Positions 37,217-47,160 of a DNA stretch of 64,000 nt are shown in pieces (within the stretch, counting starts at the first letter, position 1; every line of letters starts with the position of its first letter). Below the pieces are notes generated by a model. It was not told the DNA's origin and made no database searches. It worked only from the letters and a program-made list of their open reading frames with translations. Origin of the DNA: Cetobacterium somerae. Its GTDB lineage: Bacteria; Fusobacteriota; Fusobacteriia; Fusobacteriales; Fusobacteriaceae. The translations under genes were made by a program, and so were the position numbers. The DNA is taken from the NCBI RefSeq assembly GCF_022430525.1, contig NZ_CP092519.1, positions 248,001 to 312,000 of the forward strand. The letters are read 5' to 3'.

Positions 37217-37267
37217 TTGACAAAAAGAGATTCATAGAATAAACTCATATCAAGAATACGTATTCTT
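37217..37267 (+). promoter_or_regulatory. Promoter and LacI operator of the first GH35 cassette
   Basis: TTGACA (37217-37222) and TAAACT (37240-37245) are 17 nt apart. The perfect palindrome AAGAATACGTATTCTT (37252-37267) covers the expected transcription start, a typical repressor position. Related sites occur at 48433-48446 and 49586-49599. Confidence 0.8.
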
Positions 37268-37363
37268 ATAAAAAAGTGAATTTTTATAGAGTGTATTCAG
37301 TTAAAAAAGGTTTAAAATAAAACACAACTAAAAAAAATAGAGTGGTAAAAATAGGGAGGAGAA

Positions 37364-39121
37364 ATGAAATTTGTAGAGGAGCATATAGAGATAGACGGAG
37401 AGAAAACTCTTCTTATATCAGGAGCGATGCATTACTTTAGAACTTTACCTGAGCAGTGGAAGGATAGACTTGAGAAAATAGCATCAGCAGGTTTTAACTG
37501 TGTAGAGACTTACGTACCTTGGAATCTTCATGAACCTAAAGAGGGAGAGTATAACTTTTCAGGTATGCTAGACCTTGAAAAATTTATAACTTTAGCTGAT
37601 GAAGTGGGACTTTATGTTATTTTAAGACCATCTCCATATATATGTGCTGAATGGGAGTTTGGAGGACTACCATCATGGTTATTAAAATATCCAGGTATAA
37701 GACTTCGTACAATGGATTTAACTTACATGGAGAAAGTTGATAGATATTATGATACTTTAGTTCCTAAGTTTACAAAATATCTTTCTACAAATGGAGGCCC
37801 TATAATAGCTGTTCAAATTGAAAATGAGTATGGAAGTTATGGAAATGACCATAAGTATTTAAGTTATTTAGAAGAGGCTTTAATAAAAAGAGGAGTTAAT
37901 GTGCCACTATTTACTTCAGATGGGCCAACACATTGGATGTTATCAGGAGGAACACTACCACATATTTGGAAAACAATAAATTTTGGTTCAAAAACAGAGG
38001 AATCATTTGAACTATTTAAAAAATATCAAAGTAATATGCCTAAGATGGTTATGGAGTTTTGGATTGGATGGTTTGATCATTGGGGTCAAGAGCATATAAC
38101 TAGAAAAGGTGAAGAGGTAGCAGAAGAGTTTAAGTATATGCTAGAAAATAATATCTCTGTAAACTTCTACATGTTCCACGGAGGAACTAACTTTGGCTTT
38201 ATGAACGGAGCAAACTATCATGATGAACAACGTTGTACAGTAACAAGCTACGATTATGATGCTCTTTTAACTGAAGCTGGAGATTTAACTAAAAAATATC
38301 ATTTAGTGAAGAATACTATTGATGAATTAAAGGGAAAAATAAATATTAAAAAACATAAAAACTACAAAGAGTACGAAGTGAAGGATTCTAGAAAAATAGC
38401 TTGTGGAAAAGTGGATTTTAAAAAGAGTACCTCTCTTTGGAATAATTTAGATATACTATCTAAACACTATACTTCGCCATATGTAAAAACCATGGAGGAG
38501 TTAGATCAAGATTATGGTTTTATACTATATAAAACAAAGGTTAAGGGAATTATTGAAAATATGCCGTTAACTTTACAAGAGGTTAGAGATAGAGCTTTAA
38601 TCTATTTAAATGGGGAGTTTAAAGGAGTTATTGATAGAAATTCTAAACAGGAAATAATACTGAATTGTGAAAAAGAGGAGTCTACACTAGAAATTTTAGT
38701 TGAGAATATGGGAAGAATTAACTATGGACCTCTATTAAAAGATAGCAAGGGAATAACAGAGGGAGTTAGACTTGATAGACAGTTTCTGTTTAATTGGGAG
38801 ATTTATACAATTCCGTTGGATAATCTATCTAGTTTAGAGTTTGAAGAGAATATTAAAGATGTTGAAAATCACCCAAGATTCTTTAAAGGAACTTTTAATG
38901 TGTCTGAGATTGGAGATACTTTCTTAGATTTTACAGGATGGGAAAAGGGTGTTGTATATATAAATGGATTTAATTTAGGAAGATATTGGAGTGAAGGACC
39001 TCAAAAGAGACTTTATGTTCCATCACCTCTTTTAAAAGAGGGAGAGAACGAAATTGTTATTTTTGAACTTCATAATAATGGTGAAGTTATGGAACTTTTT
39101 GCAGAAGCTAAACTTTTTTAA
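37364..39121 (+). CDS. GH35 beta-galactosidase (cytoplasmic)
   Basis: This 585-residue GH35 enzyme has the acid/base E155 in QIENEYGSYG and nucleophile E231 in MVMEFWIGWFDHWG, plus HYFRTLPEQW and PYICAEWEFGGLPSWLL. C-terminal jelly-roll parts follow, including VYINGFNLGRYW. No signal peptide, so it hydrolyses imported beta-galactosides inside the cell. It leads an operon with a binding lipoprotein and two permeases (12-17 bp gaps or overlaps). It is closely related to the enzyme at 42287. Linkage preference is not readable, though beta-1,3 is common in this family. Confidence 0.93.
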   Translation: MKFVEEHIEIDGEKTLLISGAMHYFRTLPEQWKDRLEKIASAGFNCVETYVPWNLHEPKEGEYNFSGMLDLEKFITLADEVGLYVILRPSPYICAEWEFGGLPSWLLKYPGIRLRTMDLTYMEKVDRYYDTLVPKFTKYLSTNGGPIIAVQIENEYGSYGNDHKYLSYLEEALIKRGVNVPLFTSDGPTHWMLSGGTLPHIWKTINFGSKTEESFELFKKYQSNMPKMVMEFWIGWFDHWGQEHITRKGEEVAEEFKYMLENNISVNFYMFHGGTNFGFMNGANYHDEQRCTVTSYDYDALLTEAGDLTKKYHLVKNTIDELKGKINIKKHKNYKEYEVKDSRKIACGKVDFKKSTSLWNNLDILSKHYTSPYVKTMEELDQDYGFILYKTKVKGIIENMPLTLQEVRDRALIYLNGEFKGVIDRNSKQEIILNCEKEESTLEILVENMGRINYGPLLKDSKGITEGVRLDRQFLFNWEIYTIPLDNLSSLEFEENIKDVENHPRFFKGTFNVSEIGDTFLDFTGWEKGVVYINGFNLGRYWSEGPQKRLYVPSPLLKEGENEIVIFELHNNGEVMELFAEAKLF

Positions 39122-39133
39122 GGAGGGTAAAAG

Positions 39134-40417
39134 ATGAAAAGATATTTAAAGGTTTTAGGAGTGGGAACAATGTTATTTATGGCTGCTTGTGGTGATGGAG
39201 AAAAGAAAGAGGTAGCTAAAGCAGAGGATAAAAAAGTTGAACTAACTTTTGTAACATACTCTGGAACTGGGGAAGAGTATATGATGGATACAAATAGTCT
39301 GGCAGAAGCTTATCAAAAGGTAGCTCCAAATGTAACAATAAAAATGGAGAAAATACCTGCAACTGAGTATGATAACACAATGAAAATAAGAAACTCAGCA
39401 CAGAAGCTACCTGATATTTTCCCTGTGAGAGTTGTAACTATGGAAAGCTTTAAAAGCGTACTACTTCCTTTAAATGAAACAGAAGCTGCAAAAGTGAATA
39501 AGTATGCTAAAGATTTTGAAATTGATGGAAATATATATGGATTACCAATGTATGGATTTAATGAATTTGTTTATTATAGAAAGAGTGTATTTAATGAGTT
39601 AGGGCTTGAGATACCAACAACTTGGGGAGAGTTTGTAGCACTTTCAACAAAGATAAAAGATAATGGGACTTATATTCCTATGGCTCTAGGAGCAAAAGAT
39701 TCTTGGACAACATATCCGTTTAATGAGTTTATGCCATTTTTAGTACCTGGAGGTAATGATATTTTAAGTAAAATGGCTGTGGAAAAAGATCCGTTTTCAC
39801 CAGGAAAACCATTTTATACAGCTTATGATATGTTAGATAAATACTATAATACAAAACCTTTTGGAGAGGATCCATTAGGATATGGTTGGGATCAGGAAAA
39901 AAGTATGTTTGCTTCTAAAAAGGCAGCGATGCTAGCATCAGGACAATGGTTTTATATGGATTTAGAAAAAGAGATGCCTAAAGAAACATTAGAAGATGTT
40001 GGAGTGTTTGTACTGCCAGTTCGTGAAACTAAAGAGGATCCATTTAGATATTTAGTTTCAGCTGAGGTATTCTTATCAATTCCAAAATATAGTAAAAATG
40101 CAGAAGAAGCTAAAAAGTTCCTAGATTGGTTCTTTACAAGTGATTATTATAAAGAGTATGTAACATATATGAATGTATTACCAACTGTAGAGGGAGTAAA
40201 GGGTAGAGAGAGTATATTTAACGTAGCAATAGCAAATATTCCAAATCCAGAGGCTGTACTTCAAAAAGGTGGAGATGAGAAGTTTAGAAAAATAGCTAAC
40301 TATATCTCTTTTGATGTTAAAAGAATGGGACAAGAGATGATTCAAGGAGTTAATTTTACAGAGTATATGAATGAGTTTAATAAAAGATGGACAGAAGCTC
40401 AAGAAAACACAAAGTAG
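39134..40417 (+). CDS. Sugar-binding lipoprotein, first CUT1 importer
   Basis: This 427-residue family-1 solute-binding protein has a lipobox FMAAC and a typical SBP_bac_1 layout. It matches the protein at 47161-48417 along its length, for example PNVTIKMEKIPATEYDNTMKIRN and LPMYGFNEFVYYRKSVFN. It lies 12 bp after the GH35 gene. It likely delivers a galactose-containing oligosaccharide to the permeases that follow. Confidence 0.9.
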   Translation: MKRYLKVLGVGTMLFMAACGDGEKKEVAKAEDKKVELTFVTYSGTGEEYMMDTNSLAEAYQKVAPNVTIKMEKIPATEYDNTMKIRNSAQKLPDIFPVRVVTMESFKSVLLPLNETEAAKVNKYAKDFEIDGNIYGLPMYGFNEFVYYRKSVFNELGLEIPTTWGEFVALSTKIKDNGTYIPMALGAKDSWTTYPFNEFMPFLVPGGNDILSKMAVEKDPFSPGKPFYTAYDMLDKYYNTKPFGEDPLGYGWDQEKSMFASKKAAMLASGQWFYMDLEKEMPKETLEDVGVFVLPVRETKEDPFRYLVSAEVFLSIPKYSKNAEEAKKFLDWFFTSDYYKEYVTYMNVLPTVEGVKGRESIFNVAIANIPNPEAVLQKGGDEKFRKIANYISFDVKRMGQEMIQGVNFTEYMNEFNKRWTEAQENTK

Positions 40418-40433
40418 TTGTTAGGAGTAAAAT

Positions 40434-41420
40434 ATGAAAGATAAAACACAAAGAAGTATATTGTTAGCATGTTTTTTAGCAATACCAACTATATTGCTAT
40501 TTGTATTTGTTCTTTATCCAGGGTTTAAGTTAGCTCTAATAAGTTTTACTGATTGGGATGGAATAAATCCTAGTTATAACTACGTTGGGTTAAAAAATTA
40601 TACCCAAGTGTTTCAAAGAAAAGATATTTGGCAAAGTTTAAAAAACAATAATTTATATTTTATGTTGCATCTATTTTTTATTCCAATAGAGATGTACTTA
40701 GCAATGCTTTTAGATAGATATATTAAAAAAAGTGAGTTTTTTAAAACTATAGTTTTTATGCCGTATATAATAAATGGAGTTGCAATAGCTTATATGTTTT
40801 CATTTTTATATAGTTCTGAGGATGGAGTATTAAACGGACTTTTAGCTCTTGGAAGTATTGGAAAAATTAGATGGTTAAGTGATCCTAAAATTGTAAACTA
40901 TTCATTAGTTGTAGTTTCTCTTTGGAGATTTACAGGGGTTCATATAATACTTTTCTTAGCTGGACTTCAATCAATAAATAAGGATATGTTAGAGGCTGCA
41001 TTAATTGATGGAGCCTCAGTATTACAACAATTTGTAAAAATAATAATGCCTAATATGAAGTCTATTCTTAGTATAGTACTATTTTTAAATGTAAGAGGAG
41101 CACTTATGGTTTTTGATATTCCATTTGTTATGACAAGTGGAGGGCCAGGAACAAGTAGTACAACATTTGCTCTTCATACAGTAAAAACAGCCTTTGAGTT
41201 TAGCAACTTTGGTTTAGCTTGTGCAATGGCTATAGTTTTAATAGTAGCAATAATAGTTATATCAATAGTTCAAGGTTTAGTTTTAGAGCCTGAAAAGTTT
41301 AAAGGTAAGTTAAATAAGATAAGAGGATCTTTTAAAAAAGAGGAATTAAAAGTGGAGATGACAATAGAAAAGGAGGGGGAGAAATTTGAAAAAGAAAAAA
41401 ACGAGCGAGTTACTGTTTAA
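40434..41420 (+). CDS. CUT1 permease (MalF type), first importer
   Basis: This 328-residue inner-membrane protein has six helices and EAA loop EAALIDGASVLQQF. The C-terminal 40 residues are charged and overlap the start of the next permease by 35 bp in another frame, an unusually long overlap. It pairs with 41386-42222. No ATPase gene is present. Confidence 0.9.
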   Translation: MKDKTQRSILLACFLAIPTILLFVFVLYPGFKLALISFTDWDGINPSYNYVGLKNYTQVFQRKDIWQSLKNNNLYFMLHLFFIPIEMYLAMLLDRYIKKSEFFKTIVFMPYIINGVAIAYMFSFLYSSEDGVLNGLLALGSIGKIRWLSDPKIVNYSLVVVSLWRFTGVHIILFLAGLQSINKDMLEAALIDGASVLQQFVKIIMPNMKSILSIVLFLNVRGALMVFDIPFVMTSGGPGTSSTTFALHTVKTAFEFSNFGLACAMAIVLIVAIIVISIVQGLVLEPEKFKGKLNKIRGSFKKEELKVEMTIEKEGEKFEKEKNERVTV

Positions 41421-42222
41421 TGCTCTTAACCACACAGTGTTTGTAGTTATAACTTTGATAGTTTTAGTTCCTTTGCTTTTAGTGGTGTTATCATCTTTTA
41501 AAACTCCAGAACAGATATCACAAGGGTATCATCTATCTTTACCAGCACCCTTTTCACTAGATAACTATAAAGAGGTTTTTAAAAATGGAAATGTATTAAC
41601 GGGGTTTAAAAACTCAATGCTTTTAGTTTTAGGAACAATAACAGTGAATGTTATTTTAAGTAGTATGGTTGCTTACTCTTTAAGTAGGTTTGAGTTTAAA
41701 CTTAAAAAGGTATATTTCTTTCTATTTAGCTTTTCAATGTTAATACCTAGCTTTATTGCTGAGATAACAAGATTTGGAATAATAGGAAGACTTGGAATAT
41801 ATGACACTCTTTTAGCACCAATGGTAATCTATATATCAACGGATATACTTCAAATATATGTGTATAAACAGTTTATAGATCAGATTCCATACTCTTTAGA
41901 TGAGAGTGCAAGAATAGATGGATGTTCGTATTTTAAAATCTATTGGAAAGTTATATTTCCACTAATTTTACCAGCAACAGCAACGCTAATAATATTAAAG
42001 TCTGTGGATGTGTTAAATGATATGTTTACACCTTATCTATATATGCCAAGTGCTGCTAATGCAACACTTACGACAATGCTGATGAACTATGTAGGACGTA
42101 GTGGTTCATGGGCTAAGTTATCAGCTGCAATAGTAATAGTTATGTTACCAACAGTTATAATGTATCTGATATTTAAGAAAAAGATTTTATCAGGAATAGT
42201 AGCGGGAGCTGTCAAAGAGTAA
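41386..42222 (+). CDS. CUT1 permease (MalG type), first importer
   Basis: This 278-residue inner-membrane protein carries the EAA loop ESARIDGCSYFKIYW and the C-terminal GAVKE of MalG-type subunits. It starts at TTG 41386 behind AGGAGGGGG, inside the end of the preceding gene, so the two are probably translationally coupled. It closes the operon before a two-way terminator. Confidence 0.88.
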   Translation: MKKKKTSELLFNALNHTVFVVITLIVLVPLLLVVLSSFKTPEQISQGYHLSLPAPFSLDNYKEVFKNGNVLTGFKNSMLLVLGTITVNVILSSMVAYSLSRFEFKLKKVYFFLFSFSMLIPSFIAEITRFGIIGRLGIYDTLLAPMVIYISTDILQIYVYKQFIDQIPYSLDESARIDGCSYFKIYWKVIFPLILPATATLIILKSVDVLNDMFTPYLYMPSAANATLTTMLMNYVGRSGSWAKLSAAIVIVMLPTVIMYLIFKKKILSGIVAGAVKE

Positions 42223-42236
42223 ATAGAGATAGAATT

Positions 42237-42278
42237 AAAAAGAGGTTAAAGCTAAATTCAGCTAAAACCTCTTTTTTA
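42237..42278. terminator. Bidirectional terminator between the two GH35 cassettes
   Basis: AAAAGAGGTT and AACCTCTTTT arms with an inner AGCT pairing form a long hairpin flanked by A and T runs. Both cassettes end here. Confidence 0.85.
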
Positions 42279-42286
42279 TATTTATA

Positions 42287-44050
42287 TTATTCTAAAATTG
42301 GGTTTTCAATAAGTTCTAAATACTCTCCAAATTTATGAAGTTCAAAAACAATAATCTCATTTGTTCCATTTTTTAAAAGGTCTTTAGGTAAATAAAGAGT
42401 CTTTTGAGGTCCAATTTCCCAGTATCTTCCTAAGTTAAAACCGTTTATATAGATGTGTCCTTTAGACCAATTTTCAAAGGTAATAAAAGTATCACAAATT
42501 TCATTAACCTCAAAGGTACCTAAGTAAAAACTTGGATTATTGTCATCAATATTAGTATCTAAAGGTTGGAAATTTAAACTACTGATATCATTCATAGGTA
42601 GAGTATAAATATTCCAATTAAAAAGGAACTGTCTTTCTAATCTAACCCCCTCTGTAATCCCTTTAAAATCTTTAAGTTGAGCTCCATAGTTAATTCTTCC
42701 CATATTTTCAACTAAAATTTTAAGTTTATTATTTTTAGATTCACTATTTAAAATAATTTCTTGGTTACTATTTCTATCAATAACACCTTTAAATTCATCA
42801 TTGAAGAAGATTAAAGCTCTATCTCTAACATTTTGTAGAGTAAGTCTCATATTTTTTATAATATATGGGATTTCAGTCTCATATATGATATAACCATAAC
42901 TTTGATTGAAATATTCCATAGGTTTAATAGTAGGTGAACTATATTTTTCAGAGATGCGCTCTAAGTTTGTAAATAAATTAGCTTGCTTTGTAAATTTAAC
43001 CTTTCCATAATTTTTTTTCTTAGAGTTTTGAACACTATAAAACTTATGATTTTTATGTTTTTTTACACTAATTTTTCCATTGAAACTTTCTAAAACAGAT
43101 TTTGTTAAATTATATTTTTCTGTTAAATCTCCAGCTTCAGTTAAAAGAGAGTCGTAGTCATAGCTAGTAACAGTTGGTCTGTAATCAACATCGAAATTAG
43201 CTCCAGACATAAATCCAAAATTAGTTCCTCCATGGAACATATAGAAATTTACAGAAATATTATTATCTAATATCTTTTTAAATTCATCAATCATATTTTT
43301 AGGCTCTCTAGTAATATGACCGTGTCCCCAATGATCAAACCATCCAATCCAAAACTCCATAACCATTTTAGGCATATCAATTTGATAGTTATTTAACATC
43401 TCAAAAGCTTCCTCTGTTTTAGAACCATAGTTAATAGTTTTCCAGATATGAGGTAAAGTACCACCACCTAACATATAATGAGTTGGACCATCAGAAGTAA
43501 ACAAAGGAACATCAACTCCTCTTTTAACTAGGGCCTCTTCTAAATAGCTTAAGTACTTATGATCATTTCCGTAACTTCCATATTCATTTTCTATTTGAAC
43601 AGCTATAATCGGGCCACCGTTAGATGCTAAAAGTGGTTTTATTTTTGGAATAAGCATATCATAGTATCTATTTACTTTTTCAATATAAATTTTATCCATA
43701 GTTCTAAAGGCAATATCATTATACTTAAGTAGCCAAGATGGAAGGCCACCAAACTCCCATTCAGCACATATATATGGAGATGGTCTAAAAATTACATAAA
43801 GCCCTACTTCTTCGGCAATTTTAATAAATTTTTCAACGTCTAACATCCCAGAAAAATCAAAAGTATTTTCAATAGGTTCGTGAAGATTCCATGGGGCATA
43901 TGTTTCAACACAGTTAAAACCAGCAGCAGCAATTTTTTCAAGTCGATCTCTCCATTGTTCAGGTAAAGTTCTAAAGTAATGCATTGCTCCAGATATAAGT
44001 AGTGTTTCCTCTTCATCTAAAAATAATTTATCTTTATGTATTCTTAACAT
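42287..44050 (-). CDS. GH35 beta-galactosidase (cytoplasmic), second copy
   Basis: This 587-residue GH35 enzyme is highly similar to the one at 37364. It keeps QIENEYGSYG (acid/base Glu), MVMEFWIGWFDHWG (nucleophile Glu) and INGFNLGRYW. The open frame starts further up at 44092, overlapping the sulfatase, but the ATG at 44050 with Shine-Dalgarno AGAGGAG leaves a clean 13-bp gap. It is the last gene of a sulfatase-containing operon, so it may act on galactosides after desulfation. Confidence 0.92.
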   Translation of the reverse strand: MLRIHKDKLFLDEEETLLISGAMHYFRTLPEQWRDRLEKIAAAGFNCVETYAPWNLHEPIENTFDFSGMLDVEKFIKIAEEVGLYVIFRPSPYICAEWEFGGLPSWLLKYNDIAFRTMDKIYIEKVNRYYDMLIPKIKPLLASNGGPIIAVQIENEYGSYGNDHKYLSYLEEALVKRGVDVPLFTSDGPTHYMLGGGTLPHIWKTINYGSKTEEAFEMLNNYQIDMPKMVMEFWIGWFDHWGHGHITREPKNMIDEFKKILDNNISVNFYMFHGGTNFGFMSGANFDVDYRPTVTSYDYDSLLTEAGDLTEKYNLTKSVLESFNGKISVKKHKNHKFYSVQNSKKKNYGKVKFTKQANLFTNLERISEKYSSPTIKPMEYFNQSYGYIIYETEIPYIIKNMRLTLQNVRDRALIFFNDEFKGVIDRNSNQEIILNSESKNNKLKILVENMGRINYGAQLKDFKGITEGVRLERQFLFNWNIYTLPMNDISSLNFQPLDTNIDDNNPSFYLGTFEVNEICDTFITFENWSKGHIYINGFNLGRYWEIGPQKTLYLPKDLLKNGTNEIIVFELHKFGEYLELIENPILE

Positions 44051-44063
44051 AATTAATCTCCTC

Positions 44064-45386
44064 TTATATGATGTTACAAACTTTATTTTCATATTTAAAA
44101 ATTTGTTTTATAATCTCTTTATTTAATATTTTTAAAATATTTGTATATTCAGAATCGTTAATTAAATTTGTAGTTTCTAATGGATCTTTCTCTAAATCGT
44201 ATAAATAAAGAGGAGTATAGTTATCGCTGTATGAATCTTTCCAAGGGTTTTTACTAGGATCAAATACACAATATTTAAATTTATCAGTTCTAATAGCTCT
44301 ACCAACAATACTTTCACTGATTTGAATAAAAGCTATATTTTTATCTTGATTTACTAATTTATCTTGAATAGGTGTTCCTTGCATTTCTGATGAAGGATTA
44401 ATACCAGCTATTTTTAAAATAGTTGGAGGAAGATCTATAAGAGAAACAAAATTTTTAACTCTACCATATTTAAAATTATCACCGTAAATTATTAAAGGTG
44501 TTTTGATTACTCCATCATGACAAGAACGTTTATAATCATCTGCTCCTGGTTTAATTAAATCTCTATTTCTAGTTTTAAAATGACAACCATGATCACTTGT
44601 ATAGATAATTATAGTATTTTCAAATTCACCATTGGCTTTTAAAGTTTCAATAAGTCGACCAACATTATGATCTAAAGAGTTACAGCAACCTAAATAGTCA
44701 GCATATTCTTTTTCAGCATCTCCACCACCTAAAGCTTCAATATCTTTAGGAAGATTGAAGTTTTTAAATTTTTCTTTAGAACCTTCGGGCCCCTCATATT
44801 GTTTCCTATCATTTTGATGATGCGGTTCAATATATGAGATAAAAAGAAAAAATGGATCTGTAGTGTTTCGATTATTTAAATAGGAGATAGCGTAATCAGT
44901 CATAGCATCTACTCTATAGCCTTTAAAATCAACTTTTTCCATATCTTTATTAAATACAAAGCCATCATATCCATGAGAAGTAAACTCTAAAATATCAGAT
45001 GCCATCCAATAATCTTTATATCCACCTCTTTTACTTGGTGGAATAGCAGTAGTATGATACTCTTCAATACCATCATCAGATGCCAAATGCCATTTACCAA
45101 CATAGGCAGTTTCATAGCCTATATCATTTAAGTATTTTGCCATAGTTTTCTCTTTTATAGGAAGAGATATTCCATTTTTAAAAGCTCCAATTTTTGTTGG
45201 ATATTTTCCAGTTTGTAAGCAAGCTCTAGCTGGACCACAAACAGGTTGAGCAGTGAAAGAGTTTTCAAATAGAGTACCCTCTTCAGCTAATTTATCTAAA
45301 TTTGGGGTAACATTTAGATTTTGTCCGTAACACCCCATTGTATCTTGTCTTTGTTGATCAGAAAAAATAAAAAGTATATTCTTCAA
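44064..45386 (-). CDS. Cytoplasmic S1-type sulfatase in GH35 operon
   Basis: This 440-residue sulfatase has C50-G-P-A-R54 in PVCGPARACLQTGKYP, FSDQQRQDTMGCYG at the N-terminus and YTSDHGCHFKTRNRD at the metal site. No signal peptide. It starts at TTG 45386 with AGGAGGA four bases before it. Lying between a sugar importer and a beta-galactosidase, it likely removes sulfate from imported sulfated galactosides, such as those of keratan sulfate or mucin O-glycans. Whether galactose or GlcNAc sulfate is attacked is not readable. Confidence 0.9.
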   Translation of the reverse strand: MKNILFIFSDQQRQDTMGCYGQNLNVTPNLDKLAEEGTLFENSFTAQPVCGPARACLQTGKYPTKIGAFKNGISLPIKEKTMAKYLNDIGYETAYVGKWHLASDDGIEEYHTTAIPPSKRGGYKDYWMASDILEFTSHGYDGFVFNKDMEKVDFKGYRVDAMTDYAISYLNNRNTTDPFFLFISYIEPHHQNDRKQYEGPEGSKEKFKNFNLPKDIEALGGGDAEKEYADYLGCCNSLDHNVGRLIETLKANGEFENTIIIYTSDHGCHFKTRNRDLIKPGADDYKRSCHDGVIKTPLIIYGDNFKYGRVKNFVSLIDLPPTILKIAGINPSSEMQGTPIQDKLVNQDKNIAFIQISESIVGRAIRTDKFKYCVFDPSKNPWKDSYSDNYTPLYLYDLEKDPLETTNLINDSEYTNILKILNKEIIKQIFKYENKVCNII

Positions 45387-45395
45387 GATGTCCTC

Positions 45396-46223
45396 CTACT
45401 CCTTTACTGCACCAGCAGTCATTCCAGCAAGTATTTTTTTTCTAAATAAAAGGTATAAAATTATTCCAGGTAACATAACAACGATAACAGCAGCACTAAG
45501 CTTTGACCAAGAACCACTACGACCAACATAAGACATTAACATAGTTGTCATAGTTGCATTTCTAGGGCTAGGCATATACAGATATGGAGTGAACATATCA
45601 TTTAGTACAGCTACAGATTTTAGTATAGCTAAAGTTGCAGTAGCGGGAATTATAACAGGAAATATAACTTTCCAGTAAATTTTAAAATATGAGCAACCAT
45701 CAATCATAGCACTCTCATCTAAAGATGGAGGAATTTGATCTATAAATTGTTTATAGATATAAATTTGCATTAAGTCAGTTCCAACATAAATTAATAGAGG
45801 AGCTAAAAGAGTATCGTAAACTCCAAGATTTATAATTATACCAAATCTAGTAATTTCAGCTATGAAACCAGGAAGAAGCATTCCAACACTAAGTAAGAAA
45901 AAGAAAAGTCTTTTTAACTTAAACTCAAACCTACTTAAAGAGTAAGCTACCATACTAGCTAAAAGAGAGTTGATTACAACAGTAAAAAACACAAGTAAAG
46001 CTGAATTTTTAAATGCAACAAGCATATTTCCATCTTTATAAACATCAATATAGTTTTGAAGAGTAAATGGTTTTGGGAAAGCTAAAACACTCTCTCTAGC
46101 TATTTGAGTAGCTGTTTTAAATGATGAAAACAGCGTAATTAAAAGAGGTAAAATAACAATTAATGCAAAAATAACAAATAATGTGTGGTTAAAAATACTA
46201 AATAGATTATTCTTCTTTTTCAT
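45396..46223 (-). CDS. CUT1 permease (MalG type), second importer
   Basis: This 275-residue inner-membrane protein carries the EAA loop ESAMIDGCSYFKIYW and a GAVKE end. It is a close paralogue of the 41386 gene. Its stop lies 9 bp before the sulfatase start, and its ATG is 4 bp after the preceding permease. Part of a five-gene operon. Confidence 0.9.
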   Translation of the reverse strand: MKKKNNLFSIFNHTLFVIFALIVILPLLITLFSSFKTATQIARESVLAFPKPFTLQNYIDVYKDGNMLVAFKNSALLVFFTVVINSLLASMVAYSLSRFEFKLKRLFFFLLSVGMLLPGFIAEITRFGIIINLGVYDTLLAPLLIYVGTDLMQIYIYKQFIDQIPPSLDESAMIDGCSYFKIYWKVIFPVIIPATATLAILKSVAVLNDMFTPYLYMPSPRNATMTTMLMSYVGRSGSWSKLSAAVIVVMLPGIILYLLFRKKILAGMTAGAVKE

Positions 46224-46227
46224 AAAT

Positions 46228-47160
46228 CTATCCTTTCATATTAAGTAGTCTATCTTGTAATTTAGATAGTAATAAAATCATAACTATTAAAACAATAGCC
46301 ATTGAAGCAGCTAATCCAAAATTTTCAAATTCAAAAGCTATTTTAACTAGGTTTAATGCAAAGGTAGCACTACTCTCTTTTGGACCACCACTTGTCATAA
46401 CAAATGGAATATCAAATACCATTAAGGCACCACGAGCATTTAAAAATAAGACAATACTAGTAACAGTTTTCATATTAGGCATTATAATTTTTGAAAATTG
46501 TTGAAATACTGAAGCACCGTCGATAACTGCTGCTTCAAGCATATCTTTAGGTATAGATTGAAGTCCAGCTAAGAATAGAATAATTGGCATCCCAGTAAAT
46601 CTCCATAAAGAAACTCCAGCTAATGAGTAGTTAACAATTTCTGGATCACTTAACCATCCTATCTTAGACATCTTCATAAGTTCTAATGCCGCATTTAAAA
46701 CTCCATCCTCTGAGCTATAAAGAAATGAAAACATATAAGCTACAGCAACACCATTTATAATATAAGGCATAAAAAATATACTTTTAAAAAACTCACTACC
46801 TTTGATAAATCTATCCAACAAAAAGGCTATATATAACTCAACAGGTATCAATAAAAAATGTAAAGTAAAGTATATACTATTTGCTTTTAATGTTGTCCAC
46901 AGACTTTTAGAAGTAAATAGTGTTTTAAAGTTTTCAAAACCAATAAAATTATAGCTTTCAGATATTCCATTCCAATCAGTTAAACTAATATATACAAGTT
47001 TTAGTGCTGGATAAATAATAAAACTAAGAAGCATAACTGTTGGTATAAATAAAAATGTAATTAAAAGTAATTTCTTTTGAACCTCTTTATTTCTTAAAAA
47101 TTGTTTTAAAGTTTTTTTCTCAATATTCTTTTCTCTTTCTAAGACTAAACTTTCAGCCAT
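46228..47160 (-). CDS. CUT1 permease (MalF type), second importer
   Basis: This 310-residue inner-membrane protein with EAA loop EAAVIDGASVFQQF is a paralogue of the 40434 gene. It starts with a charged N-terminal extension (SLVLEREKNIEKKTLKQF). It abuts the binding-protein gene without spacing. The ATPase must come from elsewhere. Confidence 0.9.
   Translation of the reverse strand: MAESLVLEREKNIEKKTLKQFLRNKEVQKKLLLITFLFIPTVMLLSFIIYPALKLVYISLTDWNGISESYNFIGFENFKTLFTSKSLWTTLKANSIYFTLHFLLIPVELYIAFLLDRFIKGSEFFKSIFFMPYIINGVAVAYMFSFLYSSEDGVLNAALELMKMSKIGWLSDPEIVNYSLAGVSLWRFTGMPIILFLAGLQSIPKDMLEAAVIDGASVFQQFSKIIMPNMKTVTSIVLFLNARGALMVFDIPFVMTSGGPKESSATFALNLVKIAFEFENFGLAASMAIVLIVMILLLSKLQDRLLNMKG

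Noticed and set aside
37131-37235. N-terminal extension of the first LacI regulator
   Set aside because: LacI proteins begin a few residues before the helix-turn-helix, and the extension holds the gene's own -10 and -35 boxes.
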